Positions 22,389 to 38,167 are shown, counted from the first letter of the stretch. The stretch is DNA of 64,000 nucleotides from Chrysomallon squamiferum (GCA_012295275.1 CM022676.1:4089894-4153893), one strand, 5' to 3'. The notes: generated by a model not told the origin, from the letters alone. Numbers and translations: made by a program.

Positions 22389-22950
22389 CAGAAAGCAAAA
22401 AGAAGAAAACATTTATTACAATCCAGCCCAAGACAACGGTAAAATAAATTTCTTTGGTTTTTAATGTTTATAGTGAAAGTATTCTGTACACACTGTTATA
22501 CAGACACATACATACATCCATATGTCAATCCACGCTTTGTATATACGCTTTTTTATTTTTGAGTTCCCATCGTGGTTTTTTCTTTTTTCCATCATCATCA
22601 TTATCATCACCATCGTCGTCGTCGTCATTGATGTCGTTGTCATCATCATTATTATCATCATAACCATCATTATTATATATCATCATGCTTTTACTATTAT
22701 TTTCTACAAATATCTATCGTGTATCTTTTTTTTAAATTATTTATGAAATTTTGGTACCAAAGTATTAACAGGTAACTGTCTAATTAACCGGTATCTCTCT
22801 ATTTCTATTGCAGCCAATGAAGCGCCACCTGGTGACGAAACAGAGGAAAACGCCAATACATACTCCTCACTTGGGGTTCGAGAAAATGTCGAACCCTATG
22901 ACGTCTTAAAGTTTGAGAACCAATCACAGAATGCCAGCGAAGCTATCTAA
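18399..22950 (+). CDS. ITAM-bearing immunoglobulin receptor R1
   Basis: Six exons (18399-18456, 19223-19528, 20113-20391, 21307-21424, 22392-22438, 22814-22950) join in frame to 314 residues. Residues 1-20 are a signal peptide (MSCKIFCVFVLLGSVIYVQ). Ig domain A (about 21-121) has TFTCRG, SWF and GTVWRCG, with Trp in place of the usual Tyr before the last Cys. Ig domain B (about 122-214) has LICSAKCFLTCDYEW and GLYTCTATNP, with an extra cysteine pair. A hydrophobic span (about 227-249, GFAVVVVILVGAALFLFFW) is followed by a basic RKRKR stop-transfer. The tail carries ENIYYNPAQ (Y262, YxN) and the ITAM YSSL-x8-YDVL (Y286, Y298) preceded by acidic residues. It is probably a plasma-membrane receptor signalling through Syk/Src-type SH2 proteins. 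The ligand is unknown. The gene lies convergent to adaptor D, 1.1 kb away. An AATAAA at 23083-23088 is the likely poly(A) signal. Confidence 0.87.
18690..18875. other. conserved element inside receptor intron 1
   Basis: A block containing gaggggtgtacaggatacat, gacccaataaagag and ctatctgtcggtcttttgtg is shared by intron 1 of R1, R2 (about 33570-33757) and R4 (about 59795-59960, inverted). R4 is otherwise much diverged in introns, so this block may be under constraint. It has no conserved frame. Confidence 0.5.
19977..20052. repeat. (GTA)n microsatellite
   Basis: Imperfect then pure GTA units in R1 intron 2, with a second GTA cluster at 20837-20990 in intron 3. Counterparts occur in R2 and R3 at the same places. 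Confidence 0.9.
22861..22908 (+). other. ITAM of receptor R1
   Basis: Sixteen codons encode YSSL-GVRENVEP-YDVL. The spacing between YxxL units is 8 residues, inside the 6-8 of the classical ITAM consensus, with Glu-rich sequence upstream (DETEEN). Matching segments are 37810-37857 (R2), 47199-47246 (R3, YDVI), 63460-63507 (R5) and, out of frame, 54550-54597 (R4). Confidence 0.82.
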
Positions 22951-23202
22951 GTTTCACAGACTCCGAGTGTTAAAGCTTTACCAAAAGGACATTTACGAAA
23001 ACAACAATTTTCTGTAAAAAAAAAAAAAGAAAAAAAAAAAAATGGAAATTCGCTTCCGACTAATGTGTTCCTGTGCAGTTTAAATAAACAGTTTAATAAC
23101 ATTCTTAATTATTTCTGTGTTATTATTTTATTGTATTAAGGCACTTGGCAATGGTCATAGTAAAATATTACTATGAAGTAATTCTGTTACAAAACAGTTA
23201 AA

Positions 23203-23333
23203 TGACGTCATGCTACTTGTAGACTATGACAAATGGAGTTGTGACGTCATGGTGGACTTTCAGCTGTATTTTTTCTGACAATACTGGAAAAACGTTTAGA
23301 AGAATTCTGTCTACCGTGTACGTCATGACGTCA
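23203..23333. promoter_or_regulatory. cluster of three TGACGTCA (CRE) palindromes after R1
   Basis: Perfect TGACGTCA octamers lie at 23203-23210, 23242-23249 and 23326-23333, in the spacer between the R1 poly(A) signal and adaptor D. The same three sites with conserved flanks occur after R2 (38168-38175, 38207-38214, 38291-38298) and R3 (46915-46922, 46876-46883, 46792-46799). TGACGTCA is the established CREB/ATF binding sequence. Enhancer function here is inferred. Confidence 0.6.
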
Positions 23334-23949
23334 CAATTACAGAAAGAATGCCTATCTATCTATCTATCCATCTATATATATATACACACACAAACACACA
23401 TACATACAGATACACACACATACATACATAAAAAAAACACACACATACACACAGAGATATATATATATATCGTTACTAACGATGAAGAAAATACACTTAT
23501 TCATTAATCAGGATTTTTCTAATTAGTTTTTCCCTTTTGATATCGTATAATAATTATCATTTGGTCATGAATGTCTTGGAGTATTTTTATCTAATAATAA
23601 TAATAATTTTGTTCATGAAATTGATAAATATTTCCAACCAATAATGATCGTTCTTTGGTTTATGGGGTTTTTTTCAGACATTTCGATCTAATAATTATCA
23701 TTTTTCATGAATTTCTCCTAATATTTTCCGATTATTATAGTTAGTATCAAAAATATAATTTTATTTTTCCAGACATTATTTGGTATGGTATGTGTTTCTG
23801 TATGTAAAAAATAATAACATTAGTTACAAACAGTTCAACTAGTGGGAGGATAATTGGAATGGTTAGATTGGAAATTAGCTTAAAAAGATTAGCAACGGAG
23901 TTTTGTATAATAATGTACCATTGATAAGAAATCTCACAAATATATTATA

Positions 23950-23952
<3 letters not shown>

Positions 23953-23997
<45 letters not shown>
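23953..23997. repeat. (TA)n microsatellite
   Basis: About 22 TA units 70 bases downstream of the adaptor D stop codon. The F copy is at 38912-38959. Confidence 0.95.
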
Positions 23998-24001
<4 letters not shown>

Positions 24002-24069
24002 GCCGTCGTTGACTTTCACACTAAAAAGTCACGATTGTTTGTCTCTCCCCACCTTTTTTCTTCTCTCTC

Positions 24070-27508
<3,439 letters not shown>

Positions 27509-27549
27509 ATTCTGAAATAAAAATGATGAACAATAAAATAAACATTTAG

Positions 27550-27724
<175 letters not shown>

Positions 27725-28325
27725 ATAGAGTCAGAGTATTTCTATTGTTATAGTTTTGCTTCCTGGTAGTTTGAACATAGTACTACTCATGTTTATCAGA
27801 TTTTATTTATGAAGCGAATATTAAATATAAATATAAATGATGATGATGACGGTAATAATAATAACAACAACAACAACAATAACAATAACAAAATCAACAA
27901 CAACAGCAACATAGTACTACTAATAATACCAACAATCTCAACAACAGCAATTAGTAAAACAACATCCATTATAACAAGAGTTACTACTATTTCTGGTACT
28001 ACTTAACAAAAACAACAACAGCTACAAAAAATAAATAAATGACAATAACATCAGCAACAACAAAAAACAGCAGCAGCAACATCCACAACGACAATAATAA
28101 TAATAGTAATAAGATGCATGAAAAATGACTCTATTTTTACAATGATTCTCTCTGACCCGCCCTCTAATTCAGACAGACGTATATTCAGACATTTAAAGCA
28201 ATGTAAGTGAAAAGCAAGTTGAGTACTCTGTCGATCTATGTATAAGAGTCTTTAAACAAAATAACAATGACATATAACACAGTACAGACAATACAGTTAT
28301 AAACCAATGAACAGAACAGACTTAC

Positions 28326-28440
28326 CTTCAAAGATAACTTTAAGAAGAGTGTTTTAATCTTTCCGTTTTGTTGTCGTTCTGTTTGTAGTTTTAAGTTTAA
28401 CGAACACAACTCTATCTACAAGCCAGTTTGATTGAGTCCA
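28326..28440 (-). other. 5' non-coding exon of adaptor D
   Basis: On the minus strand it ends in ttatctttgaag followed by donor gtaagt. The body (gataaagacagataaaacac, agtgcactttggactcaatc) matches the 5' exon of adaptor B. The upstream limit is approximate. Confidence 0.55.
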
Positions 28441-30250
28441 AAGTGCACTGTGTTTTATCTGTCTTTATCGTTTGTTCTTAAATTCTTTTCGCTGGGTGAC
28501 TGGTAAATATAAAAGCATAAATCACGATATACCCATATATTATCTGCGACTTAGGTGGGTAATCCGAGCAATTTTAAGGTATGAATGAAGTTGTTGTTTA
28601 CTTTAGGTATTATATCTAAAATTATCTAAAGTTGAATTCCAGCAGCACTGACACTAGATCTGAGTTAAAGTTTTGTTTATAAATTAACATCACAGCCGTT
28701 TTCAGGGGCGAACACAAAATATATACATTTTAAAAAAATAACCCTATCACCATCACCCAGTGAAATCAGTTTAATACTTTTCATTCATCACCTGACAGTA
28801 AAACCCCAGAAACAAATCTTACTTTAGTGAGCAGTCGGGAAGTAAATAACTACGTAAGTAAGTATGTAAGTAAGTAAGTAAGTAAGTAAATAAATAAATG
28901 AGTCAATAAATATAACCGGTGTTGCACCCAGATCCGCCTCTGATCTGATAAGATTTTACTAACACAGAAAATTGTTTATATAACCTAGATAACTATTTGT
29001 TTTATCACTCTTCTTCTCTCACTGTATTTACGTTATTACTACGAAATCTTCTCCTAGTTTAATAAACTTTAATTTCCAGTTCTAGCCAGTGCTCCGTTTC
29101 AAAGATTTATTTTGTGTTTTTTTATGTGAAGAGGGGTATACAAGACTCAATACTGAAAGACAGATAGAGTAGCTCAAAGTACGATAACTGCTGATTTCCA
29201 GTTCTAACCAGTGCTGCGATTCAAATATTTATATTGGTGTCCTTGGGAAAAGAAGTAAAAAAAAAAGAAAGTGGACAAGAATATCTCAACTGAAAGTTGT
29301 TTTTTTCAACTGTCATTTCAAAATCATAGCACAAATAATAAATATGTGAAAACATCTCATGAATCACTTCAGTGTAGACAAATCAGGTTTAGTCTCGTCT
29401 GATATCCATATGTCCGTCTGTCTGTCTGTCTTGTGTGTGCGTGCGTGAGTGTGTGCGCATTTTACATGTGTGTATGTGTGTGTTTTAATGTCACCGTCAT
29501 CACACAAATTATACATTTTAAATATATTTGACTGATGACGAGATAAACTGCTACAACAGATCAGAAACACGTCTTACTGTTCAGGGCCTTTTTCTGAAGT
29601 GAACTACTACCTTCATTACTATAACTGCAACCACTGTTAATACTACTACTACAACTTCTACTACATTTATTACTACCATTACTACTACCATATGTATTAC
29701 TATTACAGCTACTGTTACTTTTATTACTATTACAGCTACTATTACTAATGTTATTAATGTTACTAGTACTTTTATTATTACTACTACTGCTAATACTAAT
29801 ACTGCTACGTGTACTATTACTATTTGTGCTACTGTTTACTACAACTACTACTTTTTTACTGCTACTATTGCTGCTACTACTACTATAACTACTACTACAA
29901 CTACTGCCACTTTTACCCGAAGTTTACAAACAGAAGCATCAAATTTCCACATCCACGATACCAGAAATATATACAATACAACACCACCAACAACAACAAC
30001 AGGAACAACAACAATAATAATAAGAAGAATTATACTTATAATTTAACAATAATATTAAAAATAAGTACAACAACAACAACAAGAACAGCAACAACAATAG
30101 TAAACTGTTGAATTCACACCAAAAAAAAAAAAATAACAGATGTAAAATAACATAAATAAATTACGGTGTACTTGCTACGAAGATATCCGATGACTTAAAA
30201 CTTTCGTAAAGAAAAATGCTTTTCAGTTTTCTTCGTCGGAAAAACCCGAG
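28441..30250. other. divergent intergenic region between adaptors D and E
   Basis: Its left two thirds resemble, inverted, the regions upstream of B and C, with gttttcaggggcgaacacaa at about 28694, cccagatccgcctctgatct at about 28928, and a gtaagtaa tetramer tract near 28860. The right third (29590-30110) is degenerate TAC/ACA trinucleotide repeat. No coding exon is seen. Confidence 0.6.
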
Positions 30251-30253
30251 TGA

Positions 30254-30327
30254 ACCCACCCGTAACTGGTGACTCGCTACAACTTCCCGATGCACCCACC
30301 CGTAACTGGTGACTCGCTACAACTTCC
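30254..30327 (+). repeat. two tandem 34-bp units upstream of adaptor E
   Basis: acccacccgtaactggtgac followed by tcgctacaacttcc is present twice (30254-30287 and 30294-30327), 40 bases apart, immediately upstream of the putative 5' exon of adaptor E. It is absent from the other adaptor promoters seen here. Confidence 0.8.
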
Positions 30328-30410
30328 TCGTAGACACATTTCTGTTCGTTGAAGTGTTTAAATAAACAACAACCACAGCAAAAAAAAGTGTTGAAACCTT
30401 GTGTTTCAAG
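30328..30410 (+). other. 5' non-coding exon of adaptor E
   Basis: It ends cttgtgtttcaag with donor gtaagt at 30411 and contains tctgttcgttgaagtg, related to the tctgttcgtta of adaptor B. It is the most diverged of the 5' exons. The start is unknown. Confidence 0.5.
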
Positions 30411-30696
30411 GTAAGTCGGTTCTGTTTGTCGGTTTGTAATGCTGTTGTATGAACTCTCATGTTTTACTTTAAATCCACACAGGTGATATTTCGCACTAAA
30501 GAGCCAGCCTTTGACCTAAGGTTAATTACCGTAAATCCTTCAATACAAGGCGGTCTCTGAACACCCTGTTTCTTATAAATTATTATCATTATTATTAATA
30601 TTATTATCTGTATTATTACTACTATTACTACTACTACTATTACTATTATTATTATTTTTATTATTACTATTATTATTATTGTTACTATTATTATTA

Positions 30697-30702
30697 TTAT
30701 TA

Positions 30703-30754
<52 letters not shown>

Positions 30755-30755
30755 G
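30697..30755. repeat. (ATT)n microsatellite
   Basis: About twenty ATT units in the first intron of adaptor E. Confidence 0.9.
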
Positions 30756-30857
30756 TTATTATTATTATTATTACTATTATTCTGATGTTGATGATGTAAA
30801 TGTAGCAGTAGTAGAAACAGAGTTCTCTGTTTTATTATTTATTTTTTATTTCAGAAA

Positions 30858-30923
30858 ATGGAAAGCGAATGGCAGTTTTATTACGGAAGAGGGAACAGAA
30901 ATCCGCTGAATAAAGTAATTGGT

Positions 30924-30964
<41 letters not shown>

Positions 30965-31300
30965 TATAATTATTCGTCATTGTGAGCTTCATTGTACTTT
31001 TTATTGTTGATACGCTGTTTTTTTCTTGTTGTTGTTGTTGTTGTCATTGTTGTTACAGTTTCTGTTCCTGTTATTATATAACAAGACCATCATCATCATC
31101 ACCACCAGCACAACCGACGTCATAATCGTTATAACCATCATCATTGTTGCATAACAATTTCCACCACCACCATCATCATCCTCCTCCTCATCATCATCTT
31201 CACATTCAAAACGCCTATATCCATGTATAACGAAAATTACTGACTTTTATTTCGTATTCAGTTGGACGACGCCATTTTCCAACATGGCGGAAACATTTTC
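30858..31300 (+). CDS. GAREM/THEMIS-like adaptor E, cut by assembly gap
   Basis: Exon 1 (30858-30914) encodes MESEWQFYYGRGNRNPLNK, 19 codons as in all paralogues, between a tttcag acceptor and a gtaatt donor. Exon 2 begins at 31262 (LDDAIFQHGGNIF) and is interrupted by the run of N after 13 of its expected 49 codons. The remaining CABIT exons, linker and SAM are missing. The sequence after the gap is flank equivalent to that found 3' of adaptor C, so the rest of E most likely lies in the unassembled gap rather than being deleted. Confidence 0.8.
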
Positions 31301-31500
31301 NNNNNNNNNNNNNNNNNNNNNNNNNNNNNNNNNNNNNNNNNNNNNNNNNNNNNNNNNNNNNNNNNNNNNNNNNNNNNNNNNNNNNNNNNNNNNNNNNNNN
31401 NNNNNNNNNNNNNNNNNNNNNNNNNNNNNNNNNNNNNNNNNNNNNNNNNNNNNNNNNNNNNNNNNNNNNNNNNNNNNNNNNNNNNNNNNNNNNNNNNNNN
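31301..31500. other. assembly gap of exactly 200 N
   Basis: The round length indicates a placeholder gap of unknown true size. By comparison with adaptor C (about 4 kb from exon 2 to the same 3' flank) several kilobases may be missing. Confidence 0.95.
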
Positions 31501-31842
31501 AGAAAAAGACAAAGTTTTCGAAGGTTTTACGCATGATCGGAGATGACGTAGTTTGTCAGTGTGTTAAATAATAATAATGTAAAAACTCAAAGTGTAATCA
31601 GTTTCGTGTAGACAGTCTTTTCTTAGACTCCTGAAGTCAGTCGATTGAATCCAGTCTATTACAGATTACACTCTATTACAGTCTATTTTACAAAGAATAT
31701 AAAGGGTGTTTTACTTACGAAACAGAAAGTAAACGTGGTGACTCATCAACAGAAAAGAAAACAAGGAAGAATTTAAAACAAAAAAACGTAGCTTAGAAAG
31801 TATATACTTTTATTAAAGACAGTGAAAACTAAAATACTGGAA

Positions 31843-31932
31843 ATGAGTTGTAAGTTATTCGTGTTACTGGGATGTGTATTGTACCTACATTATTTATCTC
31901 TATCTGTGTTAGTCTCGTTTCATAAAATGTGA
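31843..31932 (+). pseudogene. orphan receptor signal-peptide exon (copy 2)
   Basis: MSCKLFVLLGCVLYL then diverges. About 25 bases present in the copy at 16927, including the donor region, are deleted. No splice donor follows and no Ig exon lies within reach before R2's own first exon. Confidence 0.7.
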
Positions 31933-32167
31933 AATCTGGGTGCAGTCGACGTCATTACTAAGGTAATAACTGGGTAACATGAAGTCTTGAAATATGTTTA
32001 TCAAAATATGAAACAATAACGTAACATAAGATAACACAGGATAACATAATATATCATGATATGACAGTACACCACACAACGTAACGGAACGCAATGTAAC
32101 ATAATGTAATACAATATAAAAGTATGTAATAAAGGAAGAATAAAAATAACAAGAAAACAACAACAAG

Positions 32168-32206
<39 letters not shown>

Positions 32207-33271
32207 TAACCCACATTCCTGTATAAACCGAACACAACAGAAAGAGTGTGCTACTCAATGACTTGACAGAAAGAGTATCATGTGTTTTGGGTTATATCTT
32301 TTGTGCGTAGTCTTTCATCCATGTCTGGTTATAGACAGAATGGTAGAGTTACAACATACTAGAGTAAAACTGACCAAGTCATGTCATGACGTAAGAAACA
32401 AAAATTGACAAACAGCTATGTTGCCTAGGTTACGCCACAATTCAAAATGGCCGCCCTTTCTCGCTGCAGCAAATAATTTTGTTATGAAATATCGCCTCAG
32501 AATTTGAACAAAGATTTCTAATTCTTAAAAATGCACAAGCACACTTACTTACAAACACACACACATACACACAAACACGATTGCACACACACACACACAC
32601 ACAGACACATATATATATATGTATACACACATATACAAACATACATTGATACACGAAATACACACAAACACATATACCACCTACCTACCTACGTTCATAA
32701 ATATTATATATATATGCATATATGAATATACATATATATATTAAACACACACACATATACACACATATGCATGCATAGATACAAACTTAACTACTTATAA
32801 ACATATCTATATACAAATCTGTATAAATGCAAATATGGAAATGCACACACTTGTAAGGTTAAAATACCTTCAAATATAGCTATACACGTACATGAATACA
32901 CTCAGGCATCAACAAATAATAATAATAAAAATAATAAATAAATAAATAAATAAAAAGAAAAAGAAAAAAGAAAAAAGAAAAAGAAATAAAAAAAAAAAAA
33001 ATAAAGAAAAAAACAACAACACATAAACTATACGTACAATTTACATAAACTATTTACAACCCTGCATGTTATATCTCAGGTTGCATTGTGTATTTTTCTG
33101 ATTCAGTCGACTGGATTTAGTTTAGTAATAAATACACAGAGCCAATGAGACATGTGTTCATATTGTGTATGAAGCAGGAAGTAAACTTGATACGTTAAAC
33201 GAATAAAGCACAACAAGAAGGCGTCGAAAACTGCTTTTACATTAGCAACAGTAAAAACTAAAATACTGGAA

Positions 33272-34678
33272 ATGAGTTGTAAGATATTCTGTGTGTTCGT
33301 GTTGCTGGGATCTGTAATTTACGTACAAGGTATGTATTTTATATTCTCCATCCCCCAAAACAGACAGACGTCCCGTAAAGTATAGTATAGCATAAACAAC
33401 ACATAACACAGTGGAGCGTGTTTGCTAATGAACTGCCGCTTATATTGAATAATACATGTAATAAATTATGGACTGGTCTGATATAACTAAATACCAAACA
33501 GAAAAAAAGTATATAAAATTAGATTTATTTATACATTTATTTGTAGATTTATTAATTGCATTTGCCAGATAGGAAATAGGCTCTCGTTGTTGCTTGTATG
33601 AACAGACTGGAGCATACCATTAAATCAGCGAGGGGTGTACAGGATACATGACCCAATAAAGAGTTTTGTCTATCAAATGGCGTGTCTGCATTATGGGCTA
33701 TCTGTCGGTCTTTTGTGAGGGAACCATTCATCTGTACCTGAGTGCATTTCGTTTACAAACTGTGAAATCTAGATTGAGTCGAAGTTATGTTTCGTTCACT
33801 AATGTAAACAAATATATATGCGTAATTGTGTGATTTGGATTTTTGAAATATATCTGTATTAAAACATGGGACAATAACATAACATAATATAACATAACAG
33901 AGTGTACCGTAAGGTAATGTAAACATAATGTAATAAACGTAAAAATTATGGAATAAAATATAGTAATTATAATCGTCATCATAATAATAAAAAAATAAAT
34001 AAATAAATAAATAAATAAATGTAATTATATATAAAAAAAAATATTTAATTTTATTTGAATTTTTCTTCTTATTATTATTTTAAATTTAAGGTCAGGATTA
34101 CAATTTAACAACATCAGACAGATACGCAGTTGCTGGATCATCTTTTACTTTTACCTGTCGAGGAGATCGTGCTCCTCTAATTACCTGGTTTGAGAATAAC
34201 ACAGAATACATAATGGAAGTACTAGGAAGATACGGTCCGTGTATTTCTCATAGTGAACATCCAGAAGAATACACTTTTAACTGTTCATATGAACTAAACA
34301 CACTGACAATAAAATCAGTGAACCTCAGTCAACATGGAACAGTGTGGAGATGTGGTGAACTCGGACCAGGCAGCAATGAAATCAAACTGGAAGTCAGAGG
34401 TAAAATTATTTTTATTATTAATAATTTTAATACCGTACCTATTAGATGTCGTTAATAGTTTTATTACCTACTGTTACAACTTTTTTTGTTTTGTTTTGTT
34501 TTCATTTTTGTTTTTGTTTAAATATATAGTACATAAGCTATGAGAATGCGAGCATACACTATCAAGGAAAACAATAACAATTGTAATAACAATAACAACA
34601 ACAATAATAACAATAATAATATAGAAGTCACTCTGCATATTGTATTCCGCAAAGAGGCTTTAATAGTACTAGTATTTT

Positions 34679-34743
<65 letters not shown>

Positions 34744-36462
34744 TGATGATGATGATGATGATGACGATGATGGTGTTAATAACACTAATATTAATAATGA
34801 TTAATAATCATCGACATCAAGAACATAGTGGAAGTAGATTATAGTAGTAGAATTAGTGGTAGTGGTAGTAGTAGTAGCAGCAGCAGTAGTCCGAAGTAGT
34901 AGTAGTAGTAGTAGTAGCAGTAGGAATAGTAGTAAATTAATAACAAATTTGGATAAATGTGATGACATGTTTTTTTTTTTGTTTTAGGAGGTCCTGGTGA
35001 ATCGCTTCATCTCACTTCCCTTCTGACCAAATCTGTCATGTCTGTCGCGGAAGGAAGTGACGTCACGCTGATATGTTCTGCGAAATGCTTCCTGACATGT
35101 GACTATGAATGGCAGGTCAGAGGTCACGTGATAAGTAATAGCAGTGTTCTCTCGTTGGCTGATATTAATAGAACACAAAATGGTTTGTACACGTGCACGG
35201 CCACAAACCCAGATACGAAGGAAACATCCAACCAGACTGTGAAAATTAATATAGAGGATTTGAGAGGTTTTACAAGCTTTTATAAATATATATATTTTTT
35301 TTTTATAAAGTAAAAAACACGAAATTTCAATACAGTTACTTCCAGTTTTCTTCTTCTTTCATTTATTTTCTTTAATTTCTTTATTTTCTTTTCTTCTTTC
35401 TACAATTAAATTTTTTCTTTATTTAAAAAAAGTGTTTTTTTCCTTCTTTCATTCTTTGTCTTTCCTTCCTTCGTTCATTCGTCCAAACAGTGGTGGTTCT
35501 TTTACTTTTGATTAGTGATAGTAGACGTTGTAGTAGAGGAAGCCGTGGTAGAAATAATTTGTAGTAGTAGTATTTTTACTTTTTGTTTTTCTTATGGTAG
35601 TAATAGTAGTAGCAAAAGCAGTAGTTTGTGGTAATTGTAAAATTGTAAAGCACTAATTTGTGTTGGTAGTCGTACAAGTAATACTAGTTAAGCCGTATCA
35701 TTAGTAAGAGTAGTAGTAGTAGTAGTAGAACAGTAGTTTGTAGCAACAGCAGTCGTAATAGTAACAATAGTAGTAGTAGTAGTAGTAGTAGTAGCAGTAG
35801 TAGTAGAACAGTAGTTTGTAGTAACAACAGTCGTAGTAGTAACAGTAGTAGAAGTAGCAGCGGCAGCAGCAGTAGTAGTAGTAGTAGTAGTAGTAACATA
35901 ACAGCAATAGCAATAGTGGCTATATTAATAGAGTTACGGTTCTTCCTTTAAATACTTCTTTCTTTTTTTTTTTAATTATTATTTTAATATCTGAAAATAC
36001 ACAAACGCGCGCGGACAACAATATTTCTTACGACTTAAAAAATATTAAACAATTGCCTAATTCATTCTTACTTTATATAATTTTATTTTATTTTATTTTT
36101 GTTTTATTTATTTATTTTTATTTTTAATTTCATTTTTATTTTTACTTTATTTTTTTTACATTTATATTTATATTCTTATTTTATATTATTGTATTTTATT
36201 TTAGATCCAGATAAAAATCACAGTCATTTTGCAGAAGGATTTGCTACTGGTTTTGCTGTCGTCGTATTCATACTTGTTGGTGCCGCGTTATTTTTGTTCT
36301 TCTGGTTCAGAAAACGTAAAAGGTGAACACAAATTAAAACTGCACTGAAATTTGTTTTACTGAGAAGCAAAGGACACTGGCGTTGGACAGTAAAAATTAA
36401 TTTATAATTAGCTAATTACAAATCACAGCTGTTAACAACAATAACAATAACAACAACAACAA

Positions 36463-36534
<72 letters not shown>

Positions 36535-36772
36535 TAAAATAGAAAATAAAAAATTCGTATTCAGCAATTGGGATATATTTTGGTAACAGAAAAGCTAATG
36601 ATATAACTGGGGTTAACCACGGATATGTCAAGGATTCGACATGGAAGATACACTGGGATATGCTGTTCATTACAGATAACATAAAGGTTTCATGAGGAAA
36701 GGTTATTTATATTCTACATATGGTAAAATATATCATCATCATTATTATTTGTTACTAGTAGTACTCCTCGTT

Positions 36773-36815
<43 letters not shown>

Positions 36816-37899
36816 AGCTACTGCTAATAGTCTACCATATTACTTTACTACTGGTTCTGATATTCTACTTACATGGTAAAATATATCACAGATAGGTTAT
36901 GAATAAACCTAAACGTATGGACTAACAGAAATCGTACAATAGAGATAGATTAGGGACATCGTAGAGATAATTTAGATATCATTTAGTAATATGGAACAGA
37001 TATGGTAGGCCTGTATTCTGGATAAACTAATGATATATAGCAAGTGAGACATATTTAGCCTTTAGTAATTAATTAAAAATGCCTATATATATATATAATT
37101 ATAGCCAATTATTATAGAGTATCTTCACCTATATTTTAGCATTAATATTAGAAATATTTAATTTAAAGAATATATACATATAATTATGGTTTATTCATTT
37201 TATTTCCAATTACTTTTATCCATATTTAATTAATAAGTTGATGCGACTAATTAATGAAATGTGTATTTTAAATGTTTCTTGTTATTAATTAATTTTCGGT
37301 ATATATATATATATAATTTCAGAAAGCAAAAAGAAGAAAACATTTATTACAATCCAGGCCAAGACAACGGTAAAATAAATTTCTTTAGTTTTTAATCATT
37401 ATAGTCAAAGTATTCTGTACATACTGTTATACAGACACGTACATACATCCATATGTCAATCCATACATATATACGCTTTATTATTTTTGAGTTTCCATCG
37501 TGGTTTTTTCTTTTTTCCATCATCAACGTTATCATCACCATCGTCGTCGTCGTCATTGATGTTGTTGTTATCATCATTATTATCATCATAATCATCATTA
37601 TTATATAAACATCATCATCATGCTTTTACTATCATTTTCTCTTTAAGTAGATCTACAAATATCTATCGTGTATCTTTTTTTTAAATTATTTATAAAATTT
37701 TGCTACCAAAGTTTTAACTGGTAACTGTCTAATTAACCGGTATCCCTCTATTTCTATTGCAGCCAATGAAGCGCCACCTGGTGACGAAACAGAGGAAAAC
37801 GCCAATACATACTCCTCACTTGGGGTTCGAGAAAATGTCGAACCCTATGACGTCTTAAAGTTTGAGAACCAATCACAGAATGCCAGCGAAGCTATCTAA
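33272..37899 (+). CDS. ITAM-bearing immunoglobulin receptor R2
   Basis: Exons 33272-33329, 34091-34399, 34988-35266, 36205-36322, 37323-37369 and 37763-37899 join to 315 residues. The architecture is that of R1: signal peptide, Ig A, Ig B, membrane span, YYN, ITAM (YSSL-x8-YDVL). Ig B, the membrane exon and the tail are almost identical to R1. Ig A differs at many positions in the middle (RAPLITWFENN, IMEVLGRYGPCISHSEH against R1's PAPIFSWFVNN and RMHVAGRYGQCYFHGEH). Diversity therefore concentrates in the membrane-distal domain. Ig A has one extra codon (NLTTSD against NLTSD). Poly(A) signal AATAAA at 38048-38053. The gene is convergent with adaptor F. Confidence 0.87.
34681..34742. repeat. 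(AAT)n microsatellite in R2 intron 2
   Basis: About twenty units, followed by GAT units. The R1 counterpart is at 19817-19882. A longer AAT tract occurs at 36462-36530 in intron 4. Confidence 0.9.
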
Positions 37900-38167
37900 G
37901 TTTAATAGACTCGGAGAAATTCGAATACAGAGTGTTAAAGCTTTACCAAAACGACATTTACGAAAACAACAATTTTCTATAAAAAAAACAGAAGAAAAAA
38001 AAAAGAATTGTAATTCGCTTCCGACTAATGTGTTACTGTGCAGTTTAAATAAACAGTTTAATAAAATTCTTAATTATTTCTGTGTTATTATTTTATTGTA
38101 TTACGGCACCTAGCAATGGTCATAGCAAAGTATTACTGTGAAGTAATTCTTTTACAAAACAGATAAA

